DNA of 64,000 bases from JANQTF01 sp036835375 (GCA_036835375.1 DAITMB010000003.1:1-64000), one strand, 5' to 3'. Shown: positions 10,038 to 18,873, counted from the first letter of the stretch. Translations and numbers: made by a program. The notes: generated by a model not told the origin, from the sequence alone.

Positions 10038-10976
10038 TTACTGCGCTACTTTCATCGTGAAAGTAAACGTGGTGCCTTCGCCGAGCTGGCTGGAAACAGA
10101 GATGGTCTCGCCGTGAAGCTTGAGCAAGTGCTTGCAAATGGCTAATCCAAGGCCGGTGCCCCCAGTTTCGCGGGATCGGCTTTTGTCCACGCGATAAAAA
10201 CGGCGGAAGATTTTTTCCAAATGCTCCGCTGCGATCCCGGGCCCGTCATCTATGATCGACACGAGCACCTTATCGTTGCTTTGGGTCAATCGGATCCGGA
10301 TAGTGCCTTCGCTGTTGCCGTACTTGATCGCATTGTCCACAAGGTTGGTCAACACCTGCTGGATCCGCTCTCGATCTGCGAGGACCTCTTGTTTCTGAAG
10401 GCCCCCTGCTTCCACCACGCAAGTGATGTGTCTTCCTTTGCGAGAAAACTTATATTCCAGCGAATCCACGACGTCGTTGACCAATTCGTAGATAGAAAAG
10501 CGACGGATCTTCATGTCGATCTCGCCGCTCTCTGCTTGTGTAATGATCAGGAGGTCGTCCACAAGTGTCGCCAGCCGATCGGAGTTTTTCATGGCTTTTT
10601 TGAGAAACTTCACTCGCACTTTGGAATCGTCGATGGCACCATCGATCAGCGTGTGAATGAATCCCTGGATCGCAAAAATGGGCGTTTTCAACTCGTGCGA
10701 TACTTCCCCTAAAAACTCCCGGCGGTAGGTCTCCAGGTCCTTGAGCTTCTTGATTTCCCGCTGATTCACCAACTGAATGCTCTCCAGCCGGCGAAACACC
10801 AGCCACTCCAGCACAGCCAGCAGCGCGAGAAAGGTCACAAAGAAGAAAGCCAAGACAAATCCGAAAGAAATCGTCGATTTGTCAGTCCCGAAGTAGGCGA
10901 ACAAACCGAACACGAGGGTCAGGCCTAGCGCTAGATAGAGCGATACTTGGACAGAAGAGGGAACTTTTGGCTTCAT
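10038..10976 (-). CDS. Sensor histidine kinase, PhoR-like
   Basis: A 312-residue inner-membrane kinase. Two transmembrane segments (about 11-30 and 38-61) sit almost back to back, leaving only a tiny periplasmic loop, so it has no extracytoplasmic sensor domain. The HisKA helix carries the phospho-acceptor H94 in EVSHELKTP. The ATPase domain has the N box (NLVDNAIKYGN), G1 (DDGPGIA), the F box (IFRRFYRVD) and G2 (GGTGLGLAICKHL). Its ATG overlaps the stop of the response regulator by four bases (ATGA), so the two are translationally coupled and form a cognate pair. The architecture matches the PhoR/WalK-type kinases paired with OmpR-family regulators; the stimulus cannot be read from the sequence. 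The start gives a lysine-containing N-terminus directly before TM1. Confidence 0.93.
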   Translation of the reverse strand: MKPKVPSSVQVSLYLALGLTLVFGLFAYFGTDKSTISFGFVLAFFFVTFLALLAVLEWLVFRRLESIQLVNQREIKKLKDLETYRREFLGEVSHELKTPIFAIQGFIHTLIDGAIDDSKVRVKFLKKAMKNSDRLATLVDDLLIITQAESGEIDMKIRRFSIYELVNDVVDSLEYKFSRKGRHITCVVEAGGLQKQEVLADRERIQQVLTNLVDNAIKYGNSEGTIRIRLTQSNDKVLVSIIDDGPGIAAEHLEKIFRRFYRVDKSRSRETGGTGLGLAICKHLLKLHGETISVSSQLGEGTTFTFTMKVAQ

Positions 10977-11650
10977 GTTTCGGCGAAGAACTTATACCCG
11001 ACACCTTTGACGGTCTGAATATAGTCGTTCCCGATCTTTTCACGAAGTTTTCTTACGTGGACATCAATGGTCCTATCTACCACATACACGTCCCCCCACA
11101 CATTTTCAAGGAGTTTTTCCCGCTTGAAGACTTTACCGGGATTGGAGGCCAGGAAAAAAAGCAATTCAAACTCCTTCCGCGGCAGACTCAACACGGTGTC
11201 TCCCTTGGTCACCAAATATTCGTCACGCCGAATGATGAGATCGCCAACATGAAGCACCTGGTTAGGCTCTTCTACCACATCTCTGCGCAAAATGGCCTTG
11301 ATTCTGCGCAGCAGCACCCGAGGCTTGATCGGCTTGAAAATATAATCATCCGCGCCTGCGTCGAATCCTGCTACTTCAGAATATTCCTCTGCCCGAGCAG
11401 TAAGAAACACGATAAAGGTCTTGCGCAACTCCAGCTCTTCCCGCAGTTGTCGGCACACCTCCATCCCGTCCATTTTCGGCATCATGATGTCGAGCAGGAC
11501 GAGGTCGGGTTTGTGCTTACGGGCTAGCCTCACGGCCCCTTCTCCATCGGAGGCGGTGATCACCTTGTAGCCCTCACGTTTGAGGTTGTAGTGGAGCAAA
11601 TCCACGATATCGGACTCGTCATCCACAATCAAAATGCAGCTTGCTTCCAT
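10973..11650 (-). CDS. OmpR/PhoB-family response regulator
   Basis: A 225-residue DNA-binding regulator. The receiver domain (about 4-120) has the acidic pair D10/D11, phospho-acceptor D54 in LVLLDIMMP, T84 in FLTAR and K106 in IFKPIKP, so all catalytic positions are intact. The C-terminal winged helix (about 130-225) carries the typical ends LPRKEFELLFFLASNPGKVF, VVDRTIDVHVRKLR and VKGVGYKF. It is the first gene of a two-gene operon with the PhoR-like kinase and is coupled to it by an ATGA overlap. Phosphate control is possible by similarity to PhoB, but no pst genes are near, so no specific regulon is assigned. Confidence 0.94.
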   Translation of the reverse strand: MEASCILIVDDESDIVDLLHYNLKREGYKVITASDGEGAVRLARKHKPDLVLLDIMMPKMDGMEVCRQLREELELRKTFIVFLTARAEEYSEVAGFDAGADDYIFKPIKPRVLLRRIKAILRRDVVEEPNQVLHVGDLIIRRDEYLVTKGDTVLSLPRKEFELLFFLASNPGKVFKREKLLENVWGDVYVVDRTIDVHVRKLREKIGNDYIQTVKGVGYKFFAET

Positions 11651-11661
11651 ATCTCCTAACT

Positions 11662-11669
11662 CAAAGGTA
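11662..11669 (-). promoter_or_regulatory. Candidate -7 element of the two-component operon
   Basis: The minus strand reads TACCTTTG, an exact TAnnTTTG match, 11 bp before the response-regulator ATG. This would give a very short leader. No convincing -33 TTG at 17-23 bp was found. Confidence 0.35.
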
Positions 11670-11724
11670 CGAGATAATTCAGATTCTCTGCGAACACCAA
11701 TCTAAGCCTCTCTTCCCCAACTAC

Positions 11725-12744
11725 TCACAGGCCGTACCTCGGCAGATCACGAGATTCGTCCTTGATTTTTGACTCATAGAATTGAATTCTTGCCTCCAAA
11801 TAGCTTTCCATGCGGCGATTGCCACCATAGTGGCGCAGATATGCCTGAGCGTAGCCCCGCATCAGGGTGTCGCCTTGCTCGTCGAGGGACGATATCGCCC
11901 CTGCCAATAACTCCCGGTGCAGGGAAGTTCCCTCCCCAGCCTCCACCAGCAAGGCATCCAGCCGAGATTGGCGCAAAGCGGGCAGCGCCCAGTCTTCCTC
12001 CCGCCGCTGAAGATTCATCCACGTCTGCAACCCTTGGATCAAGCCCGGATAGCGGGCAGCTTCTCTGTCTAGCTGGCGGAGCAAGTCCCGCCAGTAGGTA
12101 TCATAGGCCTCAAAGGCAGCCTCATTGGAGGCATCGCCAGTCAACGGCAAAAATGGCGGGATCGTCCGCAGGCGAAATTCCCATGCCAACCAGGGGTCCT
12201 GTGCCTGCAAGGAATCCATCCACGCAGCCAACACATCGTATTCGGCGAGGGCCAGTTTAGCATAATCGAGGTAATTTTGCTGCTCTCCTTGCCCCAGCGA
12301 CATCCTCGCCATGCGCTCTATCGCCGTGCTGGCTTGATACAACTGGTAGTATCGCGCTTCCACTGCGAGCCAGGATAGATGAGCCTGGCCTCGGCGAACG
12401 CCCATCCCATTGCGAGACAAGTCTCCCGCCACGACCACATGCGCCCCGTCGCGCAGCAGCACCTGGCTCAACTGATTGGGGGCCTTGCCCAAAAAGTACC
12501 AGCCCGCTGGCAGGGTGTCCACCGCCATCGCAAAGCGCGCCGAATCTCCATTCTGTATCAACGCCGCAGCAGCTACCTGGCTCCGAATCAAGCCTTCTTG
12601 CCGATACAGGAAAATAGAGTCCTCAGTTGTCGCTACAATACTCCCTTCCAATATGTCGTCATTGCCGGACATTCGCTGCCCACAAGCAACAAGGCAAACC
12701 AGCAGCGGAAGCAGAAAGAAGAGCCACAGAGACCGAGATTTCAT
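11725..12744 (-). CDS. Lipoprotein with DUF4369-like N-terminal domain
   Basis: The frame is open upstream to 12816, but ATG 12744 is preferred because it places a lipoprotein signal at the N-terminus (MKSRSLWLFFLLPLLVCLVACGQ, lipobox LVAC). The mature 320-residue protein should be anchored to a membrane by that cysteine. The first 110 residues have the pattern of DUF4369 domains (LEGSIVA, a strand with SIFLYR, then DTLPAGWYFLG), which in Bacteroidota usually precede a thioredoxin-like TlpA domain. Here no CxxC or thioredoxin fold follows; the rest is alpha-helical and rich in Leu, Arg and Glu. It may therefore be a DUF4369 protein that never gained or has lost the redox domain. It is divergent from murF, with 191 bp between the start codons. 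Function unknown. Confidence 0.75.
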   Translation of the reverse strand: MKSRSLWLFFLLPLLVCLVACGQRMSGNDDILEGSIVATTEDSIFLYRQEGLIRSQVAAAALIQNGDSARFAMAVDTLPAGWYFLGKAPNQLSQVLLRDGAHVVVAGDLSRNGMGVRRGQAHLSWLAVEARYYQLYQASTAIERMARMSLGQGEQQNYLDYAKLALAEYDVLAAWMDSLQAQDPWLAWEFRLRTIPPFLPLTGDASNEAAFEAYDTYWRDLLRQLDREAARYPGLIQGLQTWMNLQRREEDWALPALRQSRLDALLVEAGEGTSLHRELLAGAISSLDEQGDTLMRGYAQAYLRHYGGNRRMESYLEARIQFYESKIKDESRDLPRYGL

Positions 12745-12935
12745 GACAGCAGGGCGTTTGGAGAATGGAAGATCGACTATTTTGCCAACGAAAAAAAAGG
12801 ATCCCTCGACATCCAACCCTGCTGGATTGGCGCGATCTTGGGCAATAGATAGTTAATTGCCCTGCATTGATCCGCCCTGAGAAGTCCTTTGCTGAAGGGC
12901 TCCTTTGTCATTTCCTCACCTACCTTTTCGACTTC

Positions 12936-14258
12936 ATGACTGCGAACGCCACCGAAGATCTTCTCGCCCTTTTCCTGGCCCATCCCTCCGTGTGCACCGA
13001 TACCCGCAGCATCAAGCCGGGCGATGTGTACTGGGCGCTGAAAGGCGAGCGATTTGATGGAAATCAATTTGCAAAGGCCGCCTTGGAAGCGGGGGCAGCC
13101 TACGCGGTGGTGGACGATCCGCAGGTCGCAGAAGCTGCGCAGGACGACCGCATTCGTTGGGTCGATCATAGCCTCCAGAGCCTTCAGAATCTCGCTCGGG
13201 CAGTCCGGCAACGTTGGTCTTTTCCAGTGATTGGCCTGACGGGATCGAATGGAAAGACCACGACCAAAGAACTCATTGCCGCAGCCCTCCGGCCCAAATA
13301 TCGTGTCCACGCCACTGCAGGAAATTTCAATAACCACATTGGGGTGCCCCTCACCATCCTGGCATGTCCGCCCGACGCAGAGATCGCCGTGATCGAAATG
13401 GGCACCAATCAGCCCGGTGACATCTTGGAACTTGCCCTGATCGCCGCTCCAGATGCAGGCCTGATCACCAACATTGGTCATGCCCACATAGAAAAGCTCC
13501 TTAGCCTGGAGGGCGTCCAGACTGAAAAAGGTCAATTGCTGGAAGTAGTAAAGGCACGTGGCGGCTGGCTTTTTCTCAATGCAGACGACCCTCGCGTCAG
13601 CGCTTTCGGAGAAGGATACGCCCGTAGCTCCAGTTTCGGACGGAATCGAGGAACGATTCGGGTGGACATTCGCTCCCAAACTCCTGAAGGCATGGTCGCT
13701 TTGCTCCACGATCTGCAACAACAACTCACTTGGGAAGTCACCACTGCCCTTTCGGGCCATCACAATGCCCTCAACCTCGCGGCGGCGGCGCTCGTGGCCT
13801 TTCACTTTGGCGTGGATGCTACCCAACTCATCGAAGGTATCTCTGCCTATTTGCCCACCAACCATCGCAGCCAACTCATCGACCGGGGCGAATACCGCAT
13901 TTGGATGGACGCATACAATGCCAATCCAAGTTCTATGAAAGCAACCATTGAGCATGTCATGTCATTGGGCGCTTCGCGGGTCGCCCTGATCATCGGAGAC
14001 ATGTATGAACTGGGCAAAGACAGCGAAACCCTCCACCGACAACTCGGAGAACGCATAGAGAAATTAGCACCGACCTTGGTCATTGGAGTCGGAAAAGACA
14101 TCCGTCATACCCTCGGGGTACTTTCTGTGCCGCATCACCATTTTTCAGATGCCATTGCCGCCCAACAGCACGCACGACATTTGATCCAGGGCTGCGACCT
14201 TGTATTACTCAAAGCATCACGCGGAATCGGTCTGGAGCGCCTCCTTGAAGTCTTGTAA
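12936..14258 (+). CDS. murF: UDP-N-acetylmuramoyl-tripeptide--D-alanyl-D-alanine ligase
   Basis: Cytoplasmic Mur ligase that adds the D-Ala-D-Ala dipeptide to the UDP-MurNAc-tripeptide in peptidoglycan synthesis. The 440-residue product from ATG 12936 has the normal length. Visible are the N-terminal UDP-binding part (TDTRSIKPGDVYWALKG), the P-loop GLTGSNGKTTTKE at about 100-112, the central motifs GNFNNHIGVP, EMGTNQPGDI and NIGHAHIE, and the C-terminal domain with MDAYNANPSSMKA and IIGDMYELG. A longer TTG-initiated frame starts at 12867 but adds residues not typical of the family. It stands alone rather than in a mur/fts cluster. Its stop codon lies in a 13-bp tandem duplication. Confidence 0.97.
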   Translation: MTANATEDLLALFLAHPSVCTDTRSIKPGDVYWALKGERFDGNQFAKAALEAGAAYAVVDDPQVAEAAQDDRIRWVDHSLQSLQNLARAVRQRWSFPVIGLTGSNGKTTTKELIAAALRPKYRVHATAGNFNNHIGVPLTILACPPDAEIAVIEMGTNQPGDILELALIAAPDAGLITNIGHAHIEKLLSLEGVQTEKGQLLEVVKARGGWLFLNADDPRVSAFGEGYARSSSFGRNRGTIRVDIRSQTPEGMVALLHDLQQQLTWEVTTALSGHHNALNLAAAALVAFHFGVDATQLIEGISAYLPTNHRSQLIDRGEYRIWMDAYNANPSSMKATIEHVMSLGASRVALIIGDMYELGKDSETLHRQLGERIEKLAPTLVIGVGKDIRHTLGVLSVPHHHFSDAIAAQQHARHLIQGCDLVLLKASRGIGLERLLEVL

Positions 14259-14272
14259 AGAAGTCTTGTAAC
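14247..14272 (+). repeat. 13-bp tandem duplication across the murF stop codon
   Basis: GAAGTCTTGTAAA is followed directly by GAAGTCTTGTAAC (12 of 13 bases identical). The first copy contains the last codons and the TAA stop of murF; the second leaves another TAA after it, consistent with slippage duplication. Confidence 0.8.
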
Positions 14273-14275
14273 AAA

Positions 14276-14293
14276 TAAGAATTTAAATTCTTA
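14276..14293. repeat. 18-bp perfect AT-rich palindrome between convergent genes
   Basis: TAAGAATTTAAATTCTTA is its own reverse complement over 18 bases. It lies 17 bp past the murF stop, between convergent murF and the methyltransferase gene. It lacks a GC-rich stem, so it looks more like a protein-binding site or cruciform than a classic intrinsic terminator. Confidence 0.8.
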
Positions 14294-14410
14294 GCTCTTC
14301 TCTCCCCTCTCTCTTCTCAAAATCCCGCCTCTCAACATCTCTCATCTGACTTCCCTCATCTGACTTCTCGCTTCTCAACCTCTCGCCTCTAAAAATCTCT
14401 CTTCTCAAAC
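14294..14410 (-). repeat. Pyrimidine-rich (plus strand) low-complexity repeat tract
   Basis: On the minus strand this is a degenerate GA-rich array built from GAGAAG, GAGAGG and GAGGCGAGA words, with two copies of AAGTCAGATGAG (about 14341-14365). It fills the space between murF and the methyltransferase and runs into the latter's last codons (the stop is TAG at 14389-14391). Confidence 0.75.
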
Positions 14411-15297
14411 ACCCCCACCCAACGAAGATAGGATTCGGCATGAATCTCTTGAAAATTGCGGACCCGGTAGAGAGTCAACTGTAAGGACGGTGCTGCGTCA
14501 AGAATTCGCTCCTGAAGCGCCTGGGGATCGTAATGCCGGGAAAAGTATTGGTACCAATCGCAATAGCGGAGCGAAGCCTTGGGATCAAGGATTGGTCGAT
14601 GAGCTTTGAGTAAATTATAAGCTGGATCCACGTGAATCGTGTAGCGATATCCCAGATAAAACGGGAGCACCACCGCCCGTCCGCCAGGCCGAAGCACTCG
14701 CTCCAGTTCTTGAAAAAAGAATGTATCGCTGTTGCCCTCAAAGTGCTCCAACGAACAGTGGAGGGTCACTGCGTCCACACTGGCATCGGGTAGCGACAAC
14801 TCATGTGCCCATCCACCGATCTGGCGGCCATTCACACCTTTGGGATAGACCAAGTCTTGGCGATACGTCTGGGCACCATAGCGGGCCGCAATCAGATCTG
14901 CGAAGGGCGAGGTGCAAGCGGCCATGTCAATGAAGGTAGAAGCTTTGTTTACCTCGAAAAACTGGGTTGAAACATAGTGCTCCAACGCCTTTTCAAGAAA
15001 ATTTTGTTCAGGATCCTTGCCGCCACCATAGTAATCGGTGGGATAAGAAGATGCTGCCAACCAATCGCGAAAGCCCTTCGCTTCAATTGTGAAGTCTTCA
15101 ACCACAAGCCCCATTTTTACAAACTCTTGGCTCATGGCATCATCCAGCTCGGGATGCGCCAAGTGCTCGTCGGAGATGTGTCCCCGCCCGATGGTCCTGC
15201 CCTGAAAAGTGGCCGGCATCCCGGGCCAGCGACCAGCGCTATCGTTGAGGCGGTCGTGCGTCCATCGGTAAAGTGGGCGAAGGAGCTTGCGAATCAT
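14389..15297 (-). CDS. SAM-dependent class I methyltransferase
   Basis: A 302-residue protein whose middle carries a Methyltransf_11-type Rossmann fold. Motif I is weakly conserved (FIDMAACTSPFADLIA, about 138-153), the acidic strand is YRQDLVYP, motif IV is VDAVTLHCSLEHF and the post-motif helix ends LERVLRPGGRAVVLP. The canonical GxGxG is replaced by AACTS, so substrate and even activity are uncertain. The first 100 residues and the WYQYFSRHYD region are family-specific. The small polar C-terminus is encoded inside the GA repeat tract. It is convergent with murF. By general similarity it could modify a sugar, lipid or small metabolite; no neighbour clarifies the substrate. Confidence 0.75.
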   Translation of the reverse strand: MIRKLLRPLYRWTHDRLNDSAGRWPGMPATFQGRTIGRGHISDEHLAHPELDDAMSQEFVKMGLVVEDFTIEAKGFRDWLAASSYPTDYYGGGKDPEQNFLEKALEHYVSTQFFEVNKASTFIDMAACTSPFADLIAARYGAQTYRQDLVYPKGVNGRQIGGWAHELSLPDASVDAVTLHCSLEHFEGNSDTFFFQELERVLRPGGRAVVLPFYLGYRYTIHVDPAYNLLKAHRPILDPKASLRYCDWYQYFSRHYDPQALQERILDAAPSLQLTLYRVRNFQEIHAESYLRWVGVFEKRDF

Positions 15298-15398
15298 GCC
15301 TGCAAATCTACAGAAAGGAGCAAAACAAAGTTATACTACGAGATTTTTTCCCTCAATCGCACATCGTAACTTCCCAGCCACAAGCCCAGCTATGATCT

Positions 15399-16289
15399 AT
15401 GCAAGGTGAATCTACAGACAGATTATGCGGAATGACTCCCAATGGACCAGGCCCTGACCTCGACCGTGATCACGTCTCTAGTCGCGCTGATCGTCTCCTG
15501 CGCGCATTCTTTGTAGGAATCTTAGGAAGCCTTCTCGTCAATGGATGTAGCCGAGAACAAATGCCGGTCGCTTGCTACACCAGCTTTCTCAGCAATGAAG
15601 CTGGCGACACCCTCGCCACCTGGGCATATGAAGGAGCGCTCCTCACGCACATTACTACGCGCAATCCCTTCAGCATCAATTATTTCGTTTATGAAATGAC
15701 GACGTTGGTGCGAGAGGAAATCCGGGATTCCACAGGAACGTTGCAGCACTATCGCAGCTTTGAATACGGCCCGGATTCTCTGCTCTCCCAGATCGTTGCC
15801 TTTCGGCTCTCTCCGGCAGGACAATGGGAAGCTTACGAAAAACAACTTTTCGTTCACAAGGGTTTTGTAAATGAGGAGCTGAGCAGCACGGAGGTTTTCA
15901 CTTATGTGGTGGAGGGAACAGAAGAGATTCTTTCTCGAAATTGTACCTGGGAATGGGAAGGAGATTTACTTCAACGCGAATCCTGCTGGCAACAGGACCC
16001 TGCCCAAGCTTCTAAAACCCGACTGGAATCTCGGACCACTGTCACCTACGACACCCAGCGTAGTCCTTGGCCTAATTTCGCTGCTGTAGCTCCCTGGCAT
16101 CGAAAGAACAACCCACTGAGTCGTACACATGAGCAGTTTTCTTACCTTCCCAGTGGAGAAGTATCGATTCATACCTATCGACAGCAGGCTGAGTACCGCT
16201 ACCAATTTTCCGGCCTACCGACCGAAATTCGATTCACCGATTGGGACGGACAAACTTCTATCGAGCGCTATGAATATGTCTGCGAATAG
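15399..16289 (+). CDS. Hypothetical lipoprotein
   Basis: A 296-residue frame of unknown family. A hydrophobic stretch (LLRAFFVGILGSLLVNGC, about 33-50) ends in a lipobox-like VNGC, so the mature part probably begins at that cysteine. The signal is preceded by an unusually long polar N-terminus, and initiation at ATG 15432 or at an unlisted downstream start would shorten it. The mature region consists of repeated beta-strand pairs such as HYRSFEYGPDSLL, EVFTYVVEG, HEQFSYLPSG and EYRYQFSGLP. This YxF/YxY hairpin pattern is common in periplasmic Bacteroidota lipoproteins of the DUF4595/YD-like type. It is divergent from the methyltransferase gene. No function can be assigned. Confidence 0.65.
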   Translation: MQGESTDRLCGMTPNGPGPDLDRDHVSSRADRLLRAFFVGILGSLLVNGCSREQMPVACYTSFLSNEAGDTLATWAYEGALLTHITTRNPFSINYFVYEMTTLVREEIRDSTGTLQHYRSFEYGPDSLLSQIVAFRLSPAGQWEAYEKQLFVHKGFVNEELSSTEVFTYVVEGTEEILSRNCTWEWEGDLLQRESCWQQDPAQASKTRLESRTTVTYDTQRSPWPNFAAVAPWHRKNNPLSRTHEQFSYLPSGEVSIHTYRQQAEYRYQFSGLPTEIRFTDWDGQTSIERYEYVCE

Positions 16290-16460
16290 GCCTTTTATTT
16301 CACCTGCTCCCGGGTGGCCAGCTTCTGGGGTTCTTGATGAATTTTTGCCGCTCATTTGGTCCACTGAGACACCCTCTCAGCAATCGATCAGGCAAAAATT
16401 CAGCGTTAATTCTCCCCCTTTCCTCCGAGTAGGTATCTCATTATTCTTACCAATAGCCCC

Positions 16461-17465
16461 ATGAGTCATATTCCACTTCGTGCCCTTGGCAAAACCAGTC
16501 TGACCACTTCACGCCTTGGCCTCGGCTTAGCAGCTCTGGGCCGACCCGGCTACATCAATCTCGGCCACGGGCGAGACCTTTCGGGGCGCTACGCTCCCGT
16601 TGACCTACAAGATCATGCCCACCAGATACTGGATGAAGCTTGGGAGGCAGGTGTCCGCTACTTCGATGTCGCCCGATCCTATGGGCGCGGGGAAGAATTT
16701 CTTGGCACTTGGCTACAAGACCGCAAACCGCTGCACGGTTCCCTCGCCATTGGCTCCAAGTGGGGTTATACTTACACGGCTGGCTGGCAGGTAAAGGCCC
16801 TAACCCATGAAGTGAAAGAGCACACCCTGCCTGTGCTCCACCGACAGTGGAAAGAAAGTGTGCTGAACCTTGGCCAATACATCGGTCTGTACCAAATCCA
16901 CTCTGCTACGCTCGAAAGCGGTGTGCTCGAACGACTGGAGGTCCTCCAAGAATTGGCGAAGCTGCGCAATGAAGGCACCTACATCGGCTTGAGCCTGAGT
17001 GGCGCACAACAAAACCAAACCCTCGAAAAAGCACTCGACATTCAGGTGGATGGCCTGCCGCTATTTTCTGTTGTGCAGGCCACATGGAACATCCTCGAGC
17101 CTTCCATCGGGCCACTCCTGGCACATGCCCATAATTCCGGGACCGGGATCATCGTCAAGGAAACCCTTGCCAATGGTCGCCTTACCTCTCGAAACGTTCA
17201 TCCTGCCTTCGCTCCGATCCGCAAGCACCTAGAGCAGGAAGCTGCCCTCCTCGACACCTCTTTGGAAGCCTTTTGCCTCGCCGCTGTGCTCTCTCAGCCT
17301 TGGGCTGATGTGGTCCTCTCCGGGGCCGCTACCTCCGACCAACTCCACAACAACATTTCATCTCTGCAAGTCCCCCCTCGACTGCTCGACTGGGATTACT
17401 TGCACAGCATTGCCGAATCTCCTGAGGAATACTGGCAAAAGCGAAGCGAATTACCCTGGAATTAA
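16461..17465 (+). CDS. Aldo/keto reductase
   Basis: A 334-residue NAD(P)H-dependent oxidoreductase with a (beta/alpha)8 barrel. The catalytic tetrad is complete: D69 and Y74 in YFDVARSYGRGE, K100 in IGSKWGY and H147 in LYQIHSAT. The cofactor end is less well conserved (VLSGAATSDQLHNNI matches the usual GA..p.ql..N pattern). It differs from the second reductase in this window (32160-33176), which belongs to the YghZ-like branch. It stands between a lipoprotein and a DUF2851 gene, 110 bp from the next start, with no shared pathway visible. Substrate unknown. Confidence 0.9.
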   Translation: MSHIPLRALGKTSLTTSRLGLGLAALGRPGYINLGHGRDLSGRYAPVDLQDHAHQILDEAWEAGVRYFDVARSYGRGEEFLGTWLQDRKPLHGSLAIGSKWGYTYTAGWQVKALTHEVKEHTLPVLHRQWKESVLNLGQYIGLYQIHSATLESGVLERLEVLQELAKLRNEGTYIGLSLSGAQQNQTLEKALDIQVDGLPLFSVVQATWNILEPSIGPLLAHAHNSGTGIIVKETLANGRLTSRNVHPAFAPIRKHLEQEAALLDTSLEAFCLAAVLSQPWADVVLSGAATSDQLHNNISSLQVPPRLLDWDYLHSIAESPEEYWQKRSELPWN

Positions 17466-17574
17466 CTATCTTCCATTTCGGAAGGTTGGGAAAGCTTCTT
17501 TTGGGGCCATGTCTCCGGAAAAGGATTGAATACGAGGGGAAAGCCTGCTTCTTGTTCGCCTTCTGCCAAAGATC

Positions 17575-18873
17575 ATGCATATGTCTCTTTTCGCACAGCC
17601 CCCCGAAAAGCTTCTCCATTTTCTCTGGGAAGGGGTCCGCTTCCGGTCCAATGAGTGGTACACGACCGATGGCCAGCGGGTGGAGATCATTCAGCCAGGC
17701 AGGCTTCACCAAGACCAGGGCCCGGACTTCCTCCATGCACAGCTCAGAATTGGCGACATCGAATGGCGAGGCCACGTCGAAATTCACGTGCAAGGGGACG
17801 ATTGGTATCGACACGGACATCATCGCGACGAAGGCTACAATGCTTGTGTCCTTCATGTGGTATATCGCCCCTCCGTCAAGGCGCCCATCAGGCAGGATGG
17901 CTCTCCCCTGCCAGAAATCGTGATCGCCGACCGAGTGTCTGAAGCGACCCTTCGCCGCTATCAAGAACTGCAACTTTCGCAACAATCCCTTCCCTGTGTC
18001 GGCCAAATTCATCATGTTCCGAAGCGCCGAATCGCCGCCTGGCTAGACCGGCTCAGCATGGAGCGCATGGAAGACAAGGCCCTCCGTATGCAAGAACGAC
18101 TGCGGGAGCGGGTGCAAGATTGGGAGCAGGTGCTTTGGGAGGAAACCGCCGCTTCTCTTGGCGGCCCTGTGAATCAAGAGGGATTTCGGGATCTCGCGAA
18201 GCGGGTGGGCGCTGCGGTGCTTCGCAAGGAAGCTACTGATCGCACCAAGCTTGAAGCTTTGCTGTTCGGAGCATCAGGAATGCTACCCACCACAGAGCCG
18301 GGATATGCCGCCGAGTTGATGCAGGAATGGAGATATCTCCAGGAAAAACACGGCATTTCGTCGGTAAGGGAGCCGCTACATTTTCTTCGCATGAGGCCTG
18401 CGGGATTTCCAACCCTGCGCCTGTCCCAAATGGCTGACTTGTGGACGCAGCTGGGATCGTTGATGCCTCTGCTCGAACAGGGCGGTATTGAGCGATTCTT
18501 GCAGTCCAGCTACCGGGCTTCTGCCTATTGGGACAGCCACTACCGATTTGGGGAAGAAAGTAAGCCCAGTCCCAAACGCCTGGGGCACAGCCAGCAGACG
18601 GTGTTGGCGGTGAATGTATTCGTGCCCCTGGGATGGCTCTACCAGATTGCACATGGTAGAGAACATCCCGCTGCGTGGTTGGAGGACCTCATGACCGCGC
18701 TACCCGCCGAGTCAAACAAGCACACCCGGGTGTTCACCGAGTTGGGGTGGCCCAACGCACACGCGCTGCATGCCCAAGCCATGATTCAGCTTCACAAGCG
18801 CTATTGCACCGTCAAGCGCTGCCTCGATTGCCATCTTGGGCAGCATCTCCTGGACCGGGAAGGGAAATCTTGA
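17575..18873 (+). CDS. DUF2851 family protein
   Basis: A 432-residue cytoplasmic protein recognised as DUF2851. The N-terminal segment has the conserved GPDFLHAQLRIGDIEWRGHV followed by EIHVQGDDWYRHGHH and VLHVVY, an arrangement of D, E and H residues suggestive of a metal-dependent nuclease-like core; that reading is inference. The middle contains SLPCVGQIHHVP and an arginine/glutamate-rich helical region. The C-terminus ends in RYCxxKRCLDCHLGQHLL, a small cysteine cluster that could bind zinc or iron-sulfur. Two in-frame ATGs (17575 and 17581) are equally plausible. The next genes are a DUF4230 pair, about 140 bp downstream. The role of the family is unknown. Confidence 0.85.
   Translation: MHMSLFAQPPEKLLHFLWEGVRFRSNEWYTTDGQRVEIIQPGRLHQDQGPDFLHAQLRIGDIEWRGHVEIHVQGDDWYRHGHHRDEGYNACVLHVVYRPSVKAPIRQDGSPLPEIVIADRVSEATLRRYQELQLSQQSLPCVGQIHHVPKRRIAAWLDRLSMERMEDKALRMQERLRERVQDWEQVLWEETAASLGGPVNQEGFRDLAKRVGAAVLRKEATDRTKLEALLFGASGMLPTTEPGYAAELMQEWRYLQEKHGISSVREPLHFLRMRPAGFPTLRLSQMADLWTQLGSLMPLLEQGGIERFLQSSYRASAYWDSHYRFGEESKPSPKRLGHSQQTVLAVNVFVPLGWLYQIAHGREHPAAWLEDLMTALPAESNKHTRVFTELGWPNAHALHAQAMIQLHKRYCTVKRCLDCHLGQHLLDREGKS

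Noticed and set aside
12777..13955. 392-residue open frame antisense to murF
   Set aside because: It lies opposite a clear murF with all motifs, has no recognisable domain, and its composition is that of a reverse-frame shadow.
17329..18015. 228-residue minus-strand frame across the reductase/DUF2851 junction
   Set aside because: It overlaps two well-supported plus-strand genes and shows no domain.
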